Source of the DNA: Locusta migratoria
Lineage: Eukaryota; Arthropoda; Insecta; Orthoptera; Acrididae
Assembly (NCBI GenBank): GCA_026315105.1
Contig: CM048746.1
Location: forward strand, 143,946,730 to 144,010,729
Reading direction: 5' to 3'
DNA: 64,000 bases
Position 1 is the first letter of the stretch, and every line of letters begins with the position of its first letter. The notes under the pieces are model-generated. The model had not been told where the DNA came from. It did not search any database and worked only from the letters and a program-made list of their open reading frames with translations. This document shows positions 1-9,791 of this stretch, piece by piece. The position numbers and the translations under genes are program-made.

Positions 1-21
1 AGAGCTAGCTGCCATTCTTCG

Positions 22-640
22 CTTCAACTAGAAATTTTTGTCTAAGTCATCCTGTATGCTATTACAGTCAGTTACAGACGACACCCTCCCATACACCACA
101 GCATCATCAGCAAACAGCCGCAAATTACAACTTACTCTGTCCATCAGATCATTTATATAGATAGGTACACTCGTCTCTGATGAACACTCGCCGTCGAGAA
201 CAACGTACTGCATTCTATTACTTAGGAAGTCTTCCAGCCAGTCACAAATCTTTGAACCTATTCCATAAGCTCGTATCTTCGTTAGCAGTCTGCAGTGTGG
301 CACCGCGCCGAATGCCTTTATGAAGTCGAGAAAAACACAATCCGCCTGTTGCCCTTCATCCATGGCTCGCAAGATGTCATGTGAGAAAAGGGCAAGCTGA
401 GTTTCACATGAACGATGTTTCCTAAACCCGTGCTGATGCATGGAAAGAAGCTTTTCCGTTTCAACAAAATTTACTATATTCGAACTGAGAATATGCTCTA
501 AAATTCTACGTGAAACTGATGTCAACGATATTGGCCTGTAATTGTGTGGGTCAGTTCTCTTTCCATTCTTATAAACGGGATCCACCTGCCCTTTTTTCCA
601 ATCACTAGGAACATTGCGCTGAATTAAAGATTCGCGATCA
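22..640 (-). pseudogene. Reverse transcriptase fragment of a Jockey/CR1-type LINE, internally deleted
   Basis: Read on the minus strand, an open frame runs from about 640 down to 28. It shows ordered RT landmarks: WKKGQVDPVYKNGKRTD, NYRPISLTS, GFRKHRSCETQLALF, VFLDFIKAFGAVPH and the catalytic FADDAVVYG. The usual GVPQG-VLGPLLF block is missing: the chain passes from SSETSV straight to PIYINDL, so about 15 residues were lost in frame and the enzyme cannot be functional. KAFD has also become KAFG. The sequence is cut by the window start, so the 3' end of the element is not visible. Closely similar RTs lie at 19405-20310 and 38450-40130, also on the minus strand. Clade is placed from motif style; Jockey and CR1 cannot be separated by eye. 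Confidence 0.85.
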
Positions 641-791
641 GATAAGCAATGACAGTTTTACGGTATCTGATTTGTTAGTTTGCTTACTCTAACGGGCTGA
701 ACTAAGCCACACAAATGAAGAAATACAGAACTTAATAATCTACTGGAAACTCAACTATTCGTATTCTATAACGACATCTGGGATATAGAAG

Positions 792-1160
792 ATGTACGAT
801 GTGGAACAGGAACAGTTGGACAACCGGTTACTAACAGTGGGACTACGGACACCGCCTACTACTCACATCACTGCAACGACGTGCACGAGTCGACTGGTCC
901 CGTTAGAGGGTCACTTGGAATGGCGCTTAGTGCTCTTCAGCGATAATAGCACTTTCTGCCTTAACCCAAGTGATGCTCTTTTGGACGTACGACGTAGACC
1001 TCAAAGTGCTGTTTCTAGAATGTGTTCGTCTAACAAGGGGACCATCAGAAGTGTTCATAACGGATTCTGATGGGTCTCGAATATGTTGTAGAGGGACATA
1101 TCCGCTTTTTTATCGACGGGCCTTGGTTTTCGAGAGAATGGATGTTGAAATTCACTGTGT
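792..1160 (+). pseudogene. Tc1-like transposase fragment
   Basis: The frame starting at 792 contains EWRLVLFSDNSTFCLNPSD followed by DVRRRP. This resembles the Tc1 DDE core segment around the second catalytic Asp (W-x-x-VLFSDESRFCL, then RVWRRPGER). Flanking frames are broken by frameshifts and carry only weak similarity. There is no HTH domain and no visible terminal repeat, so this is a decayed internal fragment. It abuts the duplicated block that begins near 1166. Confidence 0.6.
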
Positions 1161-1165
1161 GCTGT

Positions 1166-1575
1166 AAGACCGGTAATGTTAGCGATGTTCCAGAGAAAAT
1201 AAATCAGAAACTACCAGACACTACAGAAGAAGGAGAGAATTTTGGAAACGAAAGTGGTGATGAAGAAAGCATTAACGGTGATGTCCTCTTGGAGACCGAG
1301 GGGACTGAGAAATGACATGAAAATGTGTGAATTATATGCAGTTGTCAGCAACTTATATCAAACAGTGGTATAAAGATGTATTTATGTCGTCCAATGGCCA
1401 AATTACTTAATTGAAACCCGTAATGTTAGCGATGTTCCAGAAACAATAATCAGAAACTACCAGACACTATAGAAGAAGGAGAGAATTTTGGAAACGAAAC
1501 TGGTGATGAAGAAAACATTAACACCAGTGGCGTAACTAAGGGGGGGGATGAGGGGGATAGAACCCCACCCAGAAC

Positions 1576-1666
<91 letters not shown>

Positions 1667-1941
1667 GTATAACAGCAATCTGGTAAAGGTAAAGATTGGA
1701 AACTTGGGGTGTTTTACCATAAGTTTTCATTGGATGGGAGAGAATTAGTTTCTTCAACGGAAGTGGTATTTGGTAGTCCTAGTTACGCCACTGATTAACG
1801 GTGATGTCCTCTTGGAGAACAAAGAGACTGAGAAATGACATGAAAATGTATGAATTACATGCACTTGTCAGCAACTAATAGAAAACAGTGTGGTATAAAG
1901 ATGTATTTATGTCGTCCAATGGCCAAATTACTTAATTTAAC
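1166..1941. repeat. Tandem duplication of ~245 bp, second copy interrupted
   Basis: Copy A (about 1166-1412) and copy B (1418-1524 resuming at 1794-1941) share the same order of sequence: GTTAGCGATGTTCCAGA, then CAGACACTA, GAGAATTTTGGAAACGAAA, and finally GTCGTCCAATGGCCAAATTA. Differences are scattered substitutions. Copy B is split by the small transposon at 1525-1793. A frame through copy A (ending at 1315) is acidic, but the block matches no family I recognise. Confidence 0.85.
1525..1793. mobile_element. hAT-like MITE with homopolymer interior
   Basis: The element begins CAGTGGCGTAACTA and ends TAGTTACGCCACTG, a near-perfect terminal inverted repeat. It is flanked by ATTAACAC (1517-1524) and ATTAACGG (1794-1801), an imperfect 8 bp target-site duplication. 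The empty site can be read in copy A of the host duplication, which has a single ATTAACGG. CAGTG-type ends with 8 bp TSDs are the hAT signature. The 269 bp interior is non-coding and dominated by a ~55 nt A run followed by (GA)n at about 1632-1661. Confidence 0.75.
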
Positions 1942-2852
1942 GGTCTTTCAATTGCTGAAATTTGTACACTGTATTCACATATATCTTGCAATTCCTTTTA
2001 ATGATGAGTTTTGAATATCATACGAGCTACCCGTTATGTTACTAGATTCTTACGTAATGCGTACAAAGATCTCCTGTGTAATGGAAATGTCTAAAATAAA
2101 CACATTTTTTTAATTTATTAACTATTTATATCATGGGAGAAATGTGATAGTGGCGCAGCGGTTTGTGTAAAATTAGTAACTCAAGTTGGCTATATTAATT
2201 TAATCTTCAAGTCATTATTATAAAATCTTACTTGCTATCATCAGCATTGCTTGCTATGCCATACAGAAATTTGATATTTGTCGTAAAAGCAACCAAAACA
2301 CAATGATTTCATAAAAAGCTACTGTCTTGCAGGCACACGGCGTTTTTATTTCACACAATGTACACTGCTCGTTGATATTCTATAAAGTAAAATGGTAAAA
2401 TGTCGGTATATTCCGATGAAAACAATCCAAAGAAAAAAACCATGGAGAGTACTCGAACACGATACCTCCATGGAGGTCGGTAAGTTGACGAGGAATCTAA
2501 GATGACGAATTTTGAATTTATGCGATAAATCTACAGACTGTTTAACGTGCTCTATGGTACCTCTTCCTTAGCGCGCTCTGCTGACGTGTGTTTTGAAATC
2601 GGGCTGCTCGGTCATTTTATTTTATTGACAACAGAGGCTAGGAAGTAGATGGTGTTTTTATAACAATTTTTCCTGCGGTTTAAATAAGTTTCATGCAAGT
2701 AATACTTTTGTATTATTGAATATCAGTTGATTCATCTTAAACGTTGTGGATTTACTAATATTTTAATAACGGTTTAATGAATTTATTGTGTAACACTGTG
2801 TGCATGTATAAGTCTGAATCCAAAATATCGACTGCGTTTAAGATGACGAATT
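1942..2852. other. AT-rich stretch, nothing recognised
   Basis: No coding similarity, SINE or terminal repeat was seen on either strand. The only frames are short and lack motifs. Confidence 0.6.
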
Positions 2853-3005
2853 ATGCCGTTCATGAGGAAGACAGGGTGACACAAATGGAGCAAGGAATCA
2901 TTGAAAGAGGCAATGCAGCGTGTAAGAAGTGGTAAGCTTGATAAAGACGCCGAAAGGAAGTTCAACATCCCTGAAGATACTTTAAGTCACTACGTAAATA
3001 AATAA
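2853..3005 (+). pseudogene. Pipsqueak-type HTH DNA-binding segment (pogo/Tigger-like N-terminus)
   Basis: From the ATG at 2853 the frame reads MPFMRKTG, a TGA stop at 2877, then 41 further codons to TAA at 3003. The part after the stop contains KWSKESLKEAMQRVRSGKL and then AERKFNIPEDTLSHYV. This is the helix-turn-helix pattern of psq domains (W-s-x-e-x-L-x-x-A-i ... A-x-x-f-x-I-P-x-x-T-L). Such domains begin pogo/Tigger-type transposases and some insect transcription factors. The in-frame stop argues for decay. GTAAAT at the end of the similarity (2994) looks like a splice donor, so an exon cannot be ruled out. No downstream DDE domain was found. Confidence 0.6.
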
Positions 3006-3660
3006 ATTAAAAAAAATGGCGATGAAGTTGGCTCTGCTCCGTGTACGGGCTTAAATTACCGGGATGCAAACGAGAAATGTTAGGTATGTGTCTCTTTCGA
3101 TAAATATATTAGCATCAATAAAAGTCTTGTTTTCTAAATAAAAAGTTCATTTCATCATCTTAGCCTACCTGTAGGGCAAGTCGACTAATGGTACTGTCAC
3201 TAACAAAAACAGGTCTAGCTAAAAAATCTTCAGTCTTAGAAAAAGTTTATTAGCTTTATTACAAAGGAGATACATTAAGCAATCGTTTTTCCATAAATAA
3301 AGTATCTGATTTGAACGTAAGAGCCAGAAAAAGTAGAACAAACGTTATTGTCGCCATATTGCCCGACTTTCCCCTACCCTTGGACTTTGACCGCTGCGCC
3401 ATGTTGACTTGTTAGCAATATGGCTAACTTTACAGCGCCCAGTGAACTCCAACATTAATACTCTGTAAAACGAACGCCCGACACTAAATAAATAAAATAA
3501 AAAAGAAAAGAAACACGAGTATTCTCATTGTGTATGTCCCTTTACAACATAACCCCCGGCACATCAAAATCTGTTATTTACATTTCTGATGATTTCACCG
3601 CAGGCCATATTGTCCGGTGTGCAGAAAGCTGCAATCCTCCTTCGCCTTGCTGTTTGTGGA
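3006..3660. other. Unassigned AT-rich spacer
   Basis: No domain or element was recognised. It separates the HTH segment from a Tc1 transposase remnant. Confidence 0.5.
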
Positions 3661-3669
3661 GGAAACGCT

Positions 3670-4049
3670 GTCCATTGCTTGATACGTGCTTGATGTTGTA
3701 AGACCCGTTCTTTTACCATTCGTGCAAAAGGTGAGGTGTTGTTCTAACAGGATAATGCTACCCCACGAACTCCGCCTGAATCTCTGCGTGCTCTGTAAGA
3801 CGTGCAGTAATTTCTCTGGCAAACACGACCTTCTGACTTGTATCCAATCCAGCTCGTTGTGACGTGATGAGACGACAACTGACACGTGGGCCTCATCAAC
3901 AAACTGCTCTTGCAGAACTACGTCAACTGGTCGAGAAGGCGTGGAGTAATGTTTCCCAAGACAGTTTTCGCCAACTCTTTGATCGAATGGATTCCAGAAT
4001 CAGTACCTGCTTTGCTGCCCGTGTAACCTACACAACGTACGAATGGGTG
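3670..4049 (+). pseudogene. Tc1-like transposase, C-terminal half, frameshifted
   Basis: Three plus-strand frames join into the C-terminal part of a Tc1 transposase. One carries YVLDVVRPVLLPFVQK (3684 on). A shifted frame carries QDNATPRTPPESLRAL, the DNA-x-x-H-T-A block around the second catalytic Asp. A third (3864-4052) carries QLFDRMDSRISTCFAARVTY, the typical end motif. At least two frameshifts and two stops separate them. No terminal inverted repeats were found, so the fragment is probably a remnant unrelated to the piggyBac that starts 150 bp downstream. Confidence 0.75.
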
Positions 4050-4199
4050 TAACAGTACCACTTGAACTATTTTCTATAAATCTAATCATTTCATGTACCG
4101 CACATATTACGCACAGTGTCAACAATGGATCTTCATTCAATCGGAAAACTCTTATTAAGACGGTGTACAGTTATGCGATAGCATATCTTAACCCTTTAA

Positions 4200-6781
4200 C
4201 TCTTTCATGCACAGGGATGTACGACAAATTTTGACCCTTGTTGCACAAGACTTTTATTTACTGAACAATTTTATTAAAAAATGGTGAAGTATTTTATAAT
4301 TACATTATAATGAGAATATTAAAAGACATAATGATATATAGCAAAAAAAAAATATTCAAAAACAGTGGTGGTACACATAATGTACCACCACCCTTCAAGT
4401 TACATGACATTATTGGATATGAGATTTGTTCCATCATACACAGGAACTCAATCCATGTAAAACTTCAAGCAGTATGGTAGTCCTGGAAGCAAGACTTGTT
4501 TTTTCCTAAGCAGAGAGGTACCTCGAACACGCTGCACATCCAGTCAGTACTTATCTGCTTTTCTTTGGTGCTGCAATTTGCACATATTTGATGTGTTGCT
4601 TTTTGTGGCTGATGTGCTGAACTTTCTGTTCTCACACTTTTAGACACATGTTTTTTTTTTTTTACTTTTCTATACTTCCCTCCGACCGAAAGTTCTTCAT
4701 TATCATTGTTTCAAGCTTTAGTTACTTGTGAATTACAAAGGCATTCACGATCCTTGTATCTCTGAAGTACCAAAAGATACGAGGCCACCATTTCCGACTC
4801 TTCCTGTCAATTTCATAAACTGATTTCCTTTGATCAAATTTATCCACACAGTTCATACTACCATTGTAATCAGCCACCAGCAGAGGGCAATGTATATTGG
4901 TCACAGTTCCATTCTTTTCTTTCCGCTGTACTTCTGTTGTGGCTGTTGGGTCATGAAAGCTTGACAACAAATGCACAATTTTGTTGTCTTGCCATTTTAC
5001 AATACATAACCGCAGTCGCTTGTAGCCCAGTCATGTTCACCACATTTCAGTGCTTTGTCTTCTTTCAGCTTAGGCAAACTCTTTCTTGATGCATTGACAG
5101 TACCACAGGCATATATTTGCTTTTTTTCCACTTCCTCAAGCAGTTGTACACTGGTGAAATAACTGTCGATTTTTTTCCTTCAAGCCCTGTCATGAGTTCT
5201 TTTACAACCCTCTCTCCAAGATATTTTTCCGTTGTATTACCACTTTTACCTGTATAAATGTCAAACTTCAGTGCATAACCAGACTTGTCCGTTAACAACC
5301 ACACTTTATATCCCCTTTTGATTTTTTTGTTGTTGTTGGTAAATACTGTTTCAAGGATGATCTACCTTTGAATTTGATCATCGACTCGTCTATGCCTACG
5401 ACATCACTTGGATGAAAGGTATTTCTGAAATTGTCACCCACCAGAGACAAGAATGGCTGTAGCTTGTACAGCTCATCATAATTCGCCTCACCCTTCTTTG
5501 GCATGCAGCTGTTGTCATTTAAGTGCAAATGAGACAAAAGCCACCCAAAACAATTAACAGTCATCATAGAACTGATATATCTATCATGAAGATCAGGCGG
5601 TGAGCTCCAGTAATCCCTGTAACTGGCCTGGGGTTTTATGCCCATGAGGATGTTTATGCCAAGAAACGTTTCGATCTCCCCACACTTTGTGGGTTTTTAT
5701 GATTTCACAGTTTTCTTGTATTCCTGTTCAGTATATAGATTAGTCTGCATAACAATCAACTGAATTACATCGTCACATATGAATAATTTGAACAAATTAT
5801 GAGGAGTTGGACCCTGTAAGTCTCTCACATGTGCAGCAGGACCATTTACTGCGGAAAAAGGTGGAGGGTGTTGGGGTTTCGCTCTTTTCCCCCATTGGGG
5901 TAGCTGTTTACTTGATGTCCTATTTTTAGGAGTCACCGTATCGTCACCTGCATTATTTACTAGTACTTGTTCTAAATCAGCAGAACAGAATAGCAAGATG
6001 AGATGTCCATTGTGTATTTCCTCTCGTGAATCACTTTAATCTGAAGTATTTGTTTCAGAAATAACTATTCCTGAATAAGGTGCAACGAAGTCTGGGTCCT
6101 CATCACTAAAATCGTCTTCCTCTTCATTGGAGGAACTCTGACCTGACCGTGTAGAGTATTGCCATTATCTCATCATCTTTTAGTATTTTTTATATACTGA
6201 AATGGAAGATAACGCCACAAATTACATATATGAAATCCATTTACCATGTCACGCAGTGATACTCCAAAAAAATGCACAAAATGTGTATCACTACTCGATA
6301 ATGAACGCAATATCTAACTTAGTGTGAGACCTTTGATGCGTGGTGTTACAAATTTTGAACTCTTGAGTTTCTCTTGAATTACTCATATTTTATAGAGTAT
6401 ATTGAACAACCGTGAAGTCTACAGTGATTTGGAAAGTATAAACGCTATTCTCTTACCTGTAATAAACAGATGAATCAGCAATATATGACGTAAAAACAGA
6501 AACAATTTCGCACTCGGCTGCAGTCGGCAAAAACCAGCAACACTGTGCACACCGTGGGAAACAACAATCGCCACAGACGGACCGTATGGAGCAATACTAC
6601 TTCTGACATCTCTCGGTCGTAGTGGGGACTACCGTGTTACACATAGTAGGTGGTTCAGCAAACCTACCTGCATGCTGAATGAGTCAGGCCTTCATAATTA
6701 AGTGGTACGTTTTTCGTACCACCATGCATTTACGCGAGAAGGACTGGTGGTACATAATTTGTACCACCTACCCTGAAAGAG
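4200..6781 (-). mobile_element. piggyBac-type DNA transposon, complete ends, decayed
   Basis: Both ends abut TTAA (4196-4199 and 6782-6785), the obligatory piggyBac target site. The terminal sequences CTCTTTCA... and ...TGAAAGAG are inverted copies. The outermost match is about 8 bp and then diverges, with further matching blocks around GTAC and CAAATT. The 2.58 kb element holds one transposase-derived coding region on the minus strand. Hairpin-forming motifs with GGTGGTAC/GTACCACC arms lie near the ends: one about 170 bp inside the left end (4366-4392) and two near the right end (6702-6723, 6745-6768). They may be transposase-binding sites, which is inference. Confidence 0.85.
4465..6165 (-). 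pseudogene. piggyBac transposase, broken by stops and frameshifts
   Basis: Reading from 6165 downward, an acidic N-terminus (NEEEDDFSDEDPDFV) runs to a TAA near 6037. The same frame then continues through a second TAA near 5697 to about 5300, giving ETFLGINILMGIKPQASYR and VGIDESMIKFKGRSSLKQYL. Frameshifts at ~5310 and ~5170 are needed to reach WLLTDKSGYA and then IDSYFTS. A further frame (4722-4976) gives MNCVDKFDQRKSVYEIDRKS and the WWPRIFWYF region. A Cys-rich tail, with CANCSTKEK, lies at 4465-4647. The three aspartates expected in the DDD triad (IDES, IDSYF, VDKFDQ) are still visible, but in different frames. No functional protein is possible. Confidence 0.88.
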
Positions 6782-6926
6782 TTAATGCATAGTGTAGGTG
6801 ATTAGCTGCATACCTTATTTTTTCCATTATCTCAAAAACTAATCAAAATTTTACCACAAATTCGTTTGTAGTTGCTTGTATACACAGCGTTACATATGCT
6901 AAAAGCTCGTCCTAGAAATTATAAAT

Positions 6927-7127
6927 CGCACCCGCGGTGGAACGGCCGAGCGCATTGAGGCGCTATGCTCCGATGCGCGAGCCTTTCCCCGATCGGAGGT
7001 TCGAATCCCCCCTCGGGCATGGGTGTTTGTATTGTCTTCAGTATAAGTTAGGTTATAAGTTGTTTGTAAGTTTAGGGACTGATGAACCCGCAGTTAAGTC
7101 CCATAAGCTGAACAAACATTTGCACAT
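6927..7127 (+). mobile_element. tRNA-derived SINE
   Basis: The 5' part is tRNA-like with a B-box (GGTTCGAATCC near 7000). The body carries the shared GGGACTGATGA motif, and the end reads CAAACATTTG. It is flanked by TTATAAAT at 6919-6926 and 7128-7135, a likely TSD. It belongs to the CCGCGGTGG family found elsewhere in the window but is a divergent subtype with GAGCGCATTGAGGCGC in the tRNA part. Confidence 0.85.
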
Positions 7128-7135
7128 TTATAAAT

Positions 7136-7685
7136 GTCTGAGCGGTACTGAATCAGTTAGCTGCTTTGAGTTATTCCAAACATGTACGTTTCTTTACTTT
7201 AGTATTCCTCCCTTGTCGTGTAAAAGTAGTGAATCACATACTACTGTTGCATTATGAGTTACTTTTTGGAAAGATGAGACACACAATAGTGACATTTACT
7301 CTATCGGGTACATCAAGGAAGCACTATATACCTGACCAGCTATGAACGGTTTGTTGCAAGTAGAGCATAATAATTTTAAGGAATTCTTTTTAAATATTTT
7401 TATCGGTTTATACGCACTATATAGCCTATTAATCTTGGAATTTTTATAGATTCAAATATAAAGTCATGGAGTAAACTGTTAATGATCAGATAAGATTTTA
7501 ATCGGAAACCGTAGCTTCTTCTGAAAGTTATCTACAACATAAAATTTGAAACACAATTGTTTAATTTCTACCTGCTAATAAATATGACATTGCAATTAGT
7601 TCTCTTTATTCTCTCTTCCATTAGGGTAATGATTTCTGGACTTCGAAATCATATTCGATACTTTACAAACGATGTTTTGCGTAAC
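7136..7685. other. AT-rich stretch, nothing recognised
   Basis: Only short frames without motifs are present. Confidence 0.5.
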
Positions 7686-7689
7686 TCAG

Positions 7690-8010
7690 ATAATTTCGTC
7701 AAGAGACGTCGAAACATCTTTTGTGGCCAGTTTCACTTCTACAATTACGGACATGGCATTTGTTCTTTCGAACATGTAGAAAGAACAGACACTATTTATT
7801 GACATTAACGACCGTAATTTTACGAATTCTAAATACTGATATATTTCGATCGTTTCGGGGCGTTGAAATAAATTCAATGATGCGGTTGAAAATTTTTCCC
7901 ACTTCGGGTCAGCGATCATCTTAACCAATTAGACTCTCCAGGAATGTATATCTTCCAACCCAAATTCTCAACTTGTAGCTCCCTGTCCATTTATTCCTCT
8001 GGCTCGCAGC
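7690..8010 (-). repeat. Repeat family U, inverted copy
   Basis: Read on the minus strand it matches the unit at 8028-8346. Shared features are GGCTGCGAGC, GAATTTGGGT, a TGGTTAAG...GACCCGAAGTGGGA tRNA-like stretch, TTTTCAAC, and a GAATTCGTAAAATTACGG block. The tRNA-like part has lost its B-box through a short deletion. With the next copy it forms an inverted pair around about 8015. Confidence 0.65.
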
Positions 8011-8027
8011 CTATATTGCATTCCCGA

Positions 8028-8346
8028 ATTCGTAAAATTACGGCAGTTAATGTTTACAAATTGTGTCTGTTATTTTGGACATGTCGGCAAGAATACACAC
8101 TATATCAATAATTGTAAAACTTAGCATCAACAGGATATTGACAATTTCTATGCTGACGCATTCAAACTCTCTCTCTCTTGCGGAAATCTGCTATAGGCTG
8201 CGAGCAAGAGGAATCAATCGGCAAGGGTCTAGAAGTTTAGAATTTGGGTGGGAAGGGATCGCCTGATGGGTTAAGGCGACCGCTGTCCCGAAGTGGGATA
8301 TCCGGGTTCGAATCCCGGTCCAGCACAAATTTTCAACTTCGCTGTT
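8028..8346 (+). repeat. Repeat family U, tRNA-like repeat, copy 1
   Basis: The unit runs from TTCGTAAAATTACGG to CAACTTCGCTGTTGG. Near 8255-8327 it has a tRNA-like segment with TGGGTTAAGGCGACC and the B-box-like GGTTCGAATCC followed by CGGTCCAGCA. This suggests a tRNA-derived SINE with a long 5' body. A direct second copy follows at once. Confidence 0.65.
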
Positions 8347-8439
8347 GGAAGCGATCTAAATGTTTCATTAATTCGAAATCATAAGATTATGGCCATGAAT
8401 GTCAACAAATGGTGTCTGTTCTTCCTGAAATGTCCGAAA

Positions 8440-8635
8440 AATGTTCAAATGTTTGTATAGTCTATGGGACTTAACTACGGGGTCATCAGTCCCTAAGCTT
8501 ACAAACTACTTATGAACTACTTACAAACTAGGACGGCGCAAATATCCATGCCCGAGGAGGGATTCAAACCCCCGACCGTAGTGGCCGTGCAGACCGTGAC
8601 TGGAGCGCCTTAGTCCCCTCGGACACTGCGGCCGG
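8440..8635 (-). mobile_element. tRNA-derived SINE with perfect 16 bp TSD
   Basis: CCTGAAATGTCCGAAA occurs intact at 8424-8439 and 8636-8651. The element, read on the minus strand, starts GCCGGCCGC, carries the tRNA-like part with GGGTTTGAATCCC, the GGGACTGATGACCCCGTAG motif, and ends in AACATTTGAACAT. The undamaged TSD suggests a fairly recent insertion. Confidence 0.93.
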
Positions 8636-8670
8636 CCTGAAATGTCCGAAATGACAAACACCATATCATC

Positions 8671-9425
8671 ATCATTATTAGAGACTGTTTATGCCTTATA
8701 GCGTTCAATCTGAAGCATAGTGCCTCTAATAAAATTCCTCCATGATCCCCTATTCAATGCTAACATTGATGCCTCATCTGATGTGATACCATTTACTTCA
8801 AAATCCTTCTGCATCTACTTTCTTTTCGGTCTACCTCGACTCCTCTTACCCTCCGCTGCCGAGCTCATGAGCCTCTTAGGTAACCTTGCTTCCTCCATGC
8901 GTGTAACATGATCGCACCATCTCAGTCTGTTCGCTCTAACTGCTTCATCTATGGTATTCATTCCCAGTTTTTCCTTGATTTCCTCATTATCGACACCGTC
9001 CTGCCATTGTTCCCATCTATTAGTACCTGCAATCATTCAAAAGTTCAAATGTTTGTTAAGCTTATGGGACTTAACTACGGGGTCATCAGTCCCTAAACTT
9101 ACAAACGACTTATGAACTAGTTACGAACTAGGATGGCACAAATATCCATGCCCGAGGGGGGATTCGAACCCCCGACCGTAGTGGCCGTGCAGACCGTGAC
9201 TGGAGCGCCTAAGTCCCCTTGGCCACCGCGGCCGGCTTGTAATCATTCTTACTACTTTCATATCTGTAACCTCTACCTTATGAGTAATGTAACCTGTATC
9301 CACCCAACTTTTACTCCCATACAACATTGTTGGTCGAAAGATAGAGCGGTGCACCGATAACTTAGTTTTGGTACTTACTTCCTTCTTGCAGAAGAGAGTA
9401 GATCTTAGCTGAGCACTCACTGCAT
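8671..9425 (-). pseudogene. 3' end of a LINE ORF2 (post-RT region), split by a SINE
   Basis: On the minus strand the pieces 9420-9240 and 9036-8700 join into the C-terminal part of a LINE ORF2. They give VHRSIFRPTMLYGSKSW and VVRMI, then NRLRWCDHVTRMEEARLPKR and GKRSRGRPKRK. A TAG replaces the expected Trp, after which the frame continues to SWRNFIRG. The 3' tail has ATGATG repeats at about 8671-8680. ACACCATATCA at 8660-8670 and again at about 9430-9440 is a likely 11 bp TSD in repeat U. The catalytic RT part is absent, as expected of a 5'-truncated copy. Confidence 0.82.
9038..9237 (-). mobile_element. SINE nested in LINE
   Basis: It is the same CCGCGGTGG/GGGACTGATGACCCCG family as the copy at 8440. 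TGCAATCATT (9028-9037) and TGTAATCATT (about 9238-9247) flank it as a one-mismatch TSD. It interrupts the LINE frame between VVRMI and MIAGTNRWEQ. Confidence 0.9.
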
Positions 9426-9791
9426 TAGCTTTGCAGACACCATATCAATAATTGTAAAATACACCACAAACAGGCCATTGATAATTTCAATGAGGACGCA
9501 TTCAAACGCCCGACTCCTTCCGGGAATCTAGGCAGCGAGCTAGAGCAGTCCACGGGCAGGGGATTAGAAGTAGAGAATTTTGGTTGGGAGATAAGCGTGC
9601 CTGGATAGCCTAACTGGTTAAGCCGACCTGTGGCCCAAAGCGAAAATTCAGGGTTCGAATTCTGGTCCAGAACCAATTTTCAACTTCGCTGTTGAATTTA
9701 TTTCATTGCCCTGACATGTTTCAGTATTTCGATCTTCAGTTCCGTTCGTCTGGTAATAGTTCAACTGGTGCTTTGGCGAAGGTGTCTAAAA

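Larger units (their letters stand above)
8360..9692 (+). repeat. Repeat family U, copy 2, interrupted by a SINE and a LINE
   Basis: The pieces 8360-8439, 8652-8670 and 9426-9692 rejoin into one unit like copy 1. Left parts share AATGTCAACAAATGGTGTCTG, right parts share AATAATTGTAAAA..., GGTTAAGCCGACC and TTTTCAACTTCGCTGTTG. The interruptions are the SINE 8440-8635 and the LINE 8671-9425, the latter itself carrying SINE 9038-9237. Confidence 0.7.

Noticed and set aside
1457..1757. Three overlapping frames across the A and GA runs
   Set aside because: They translate homopolymer and dinucleotide repeats (poly-Phe, poly-Lys, Arg-Glu) and have no other support.
3595..3885. 96-codon minus-strand frame
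   Set aside because: The plus strand of the same stretch carries clear Tc1 transposase blocks, so this is its antisense shadow.
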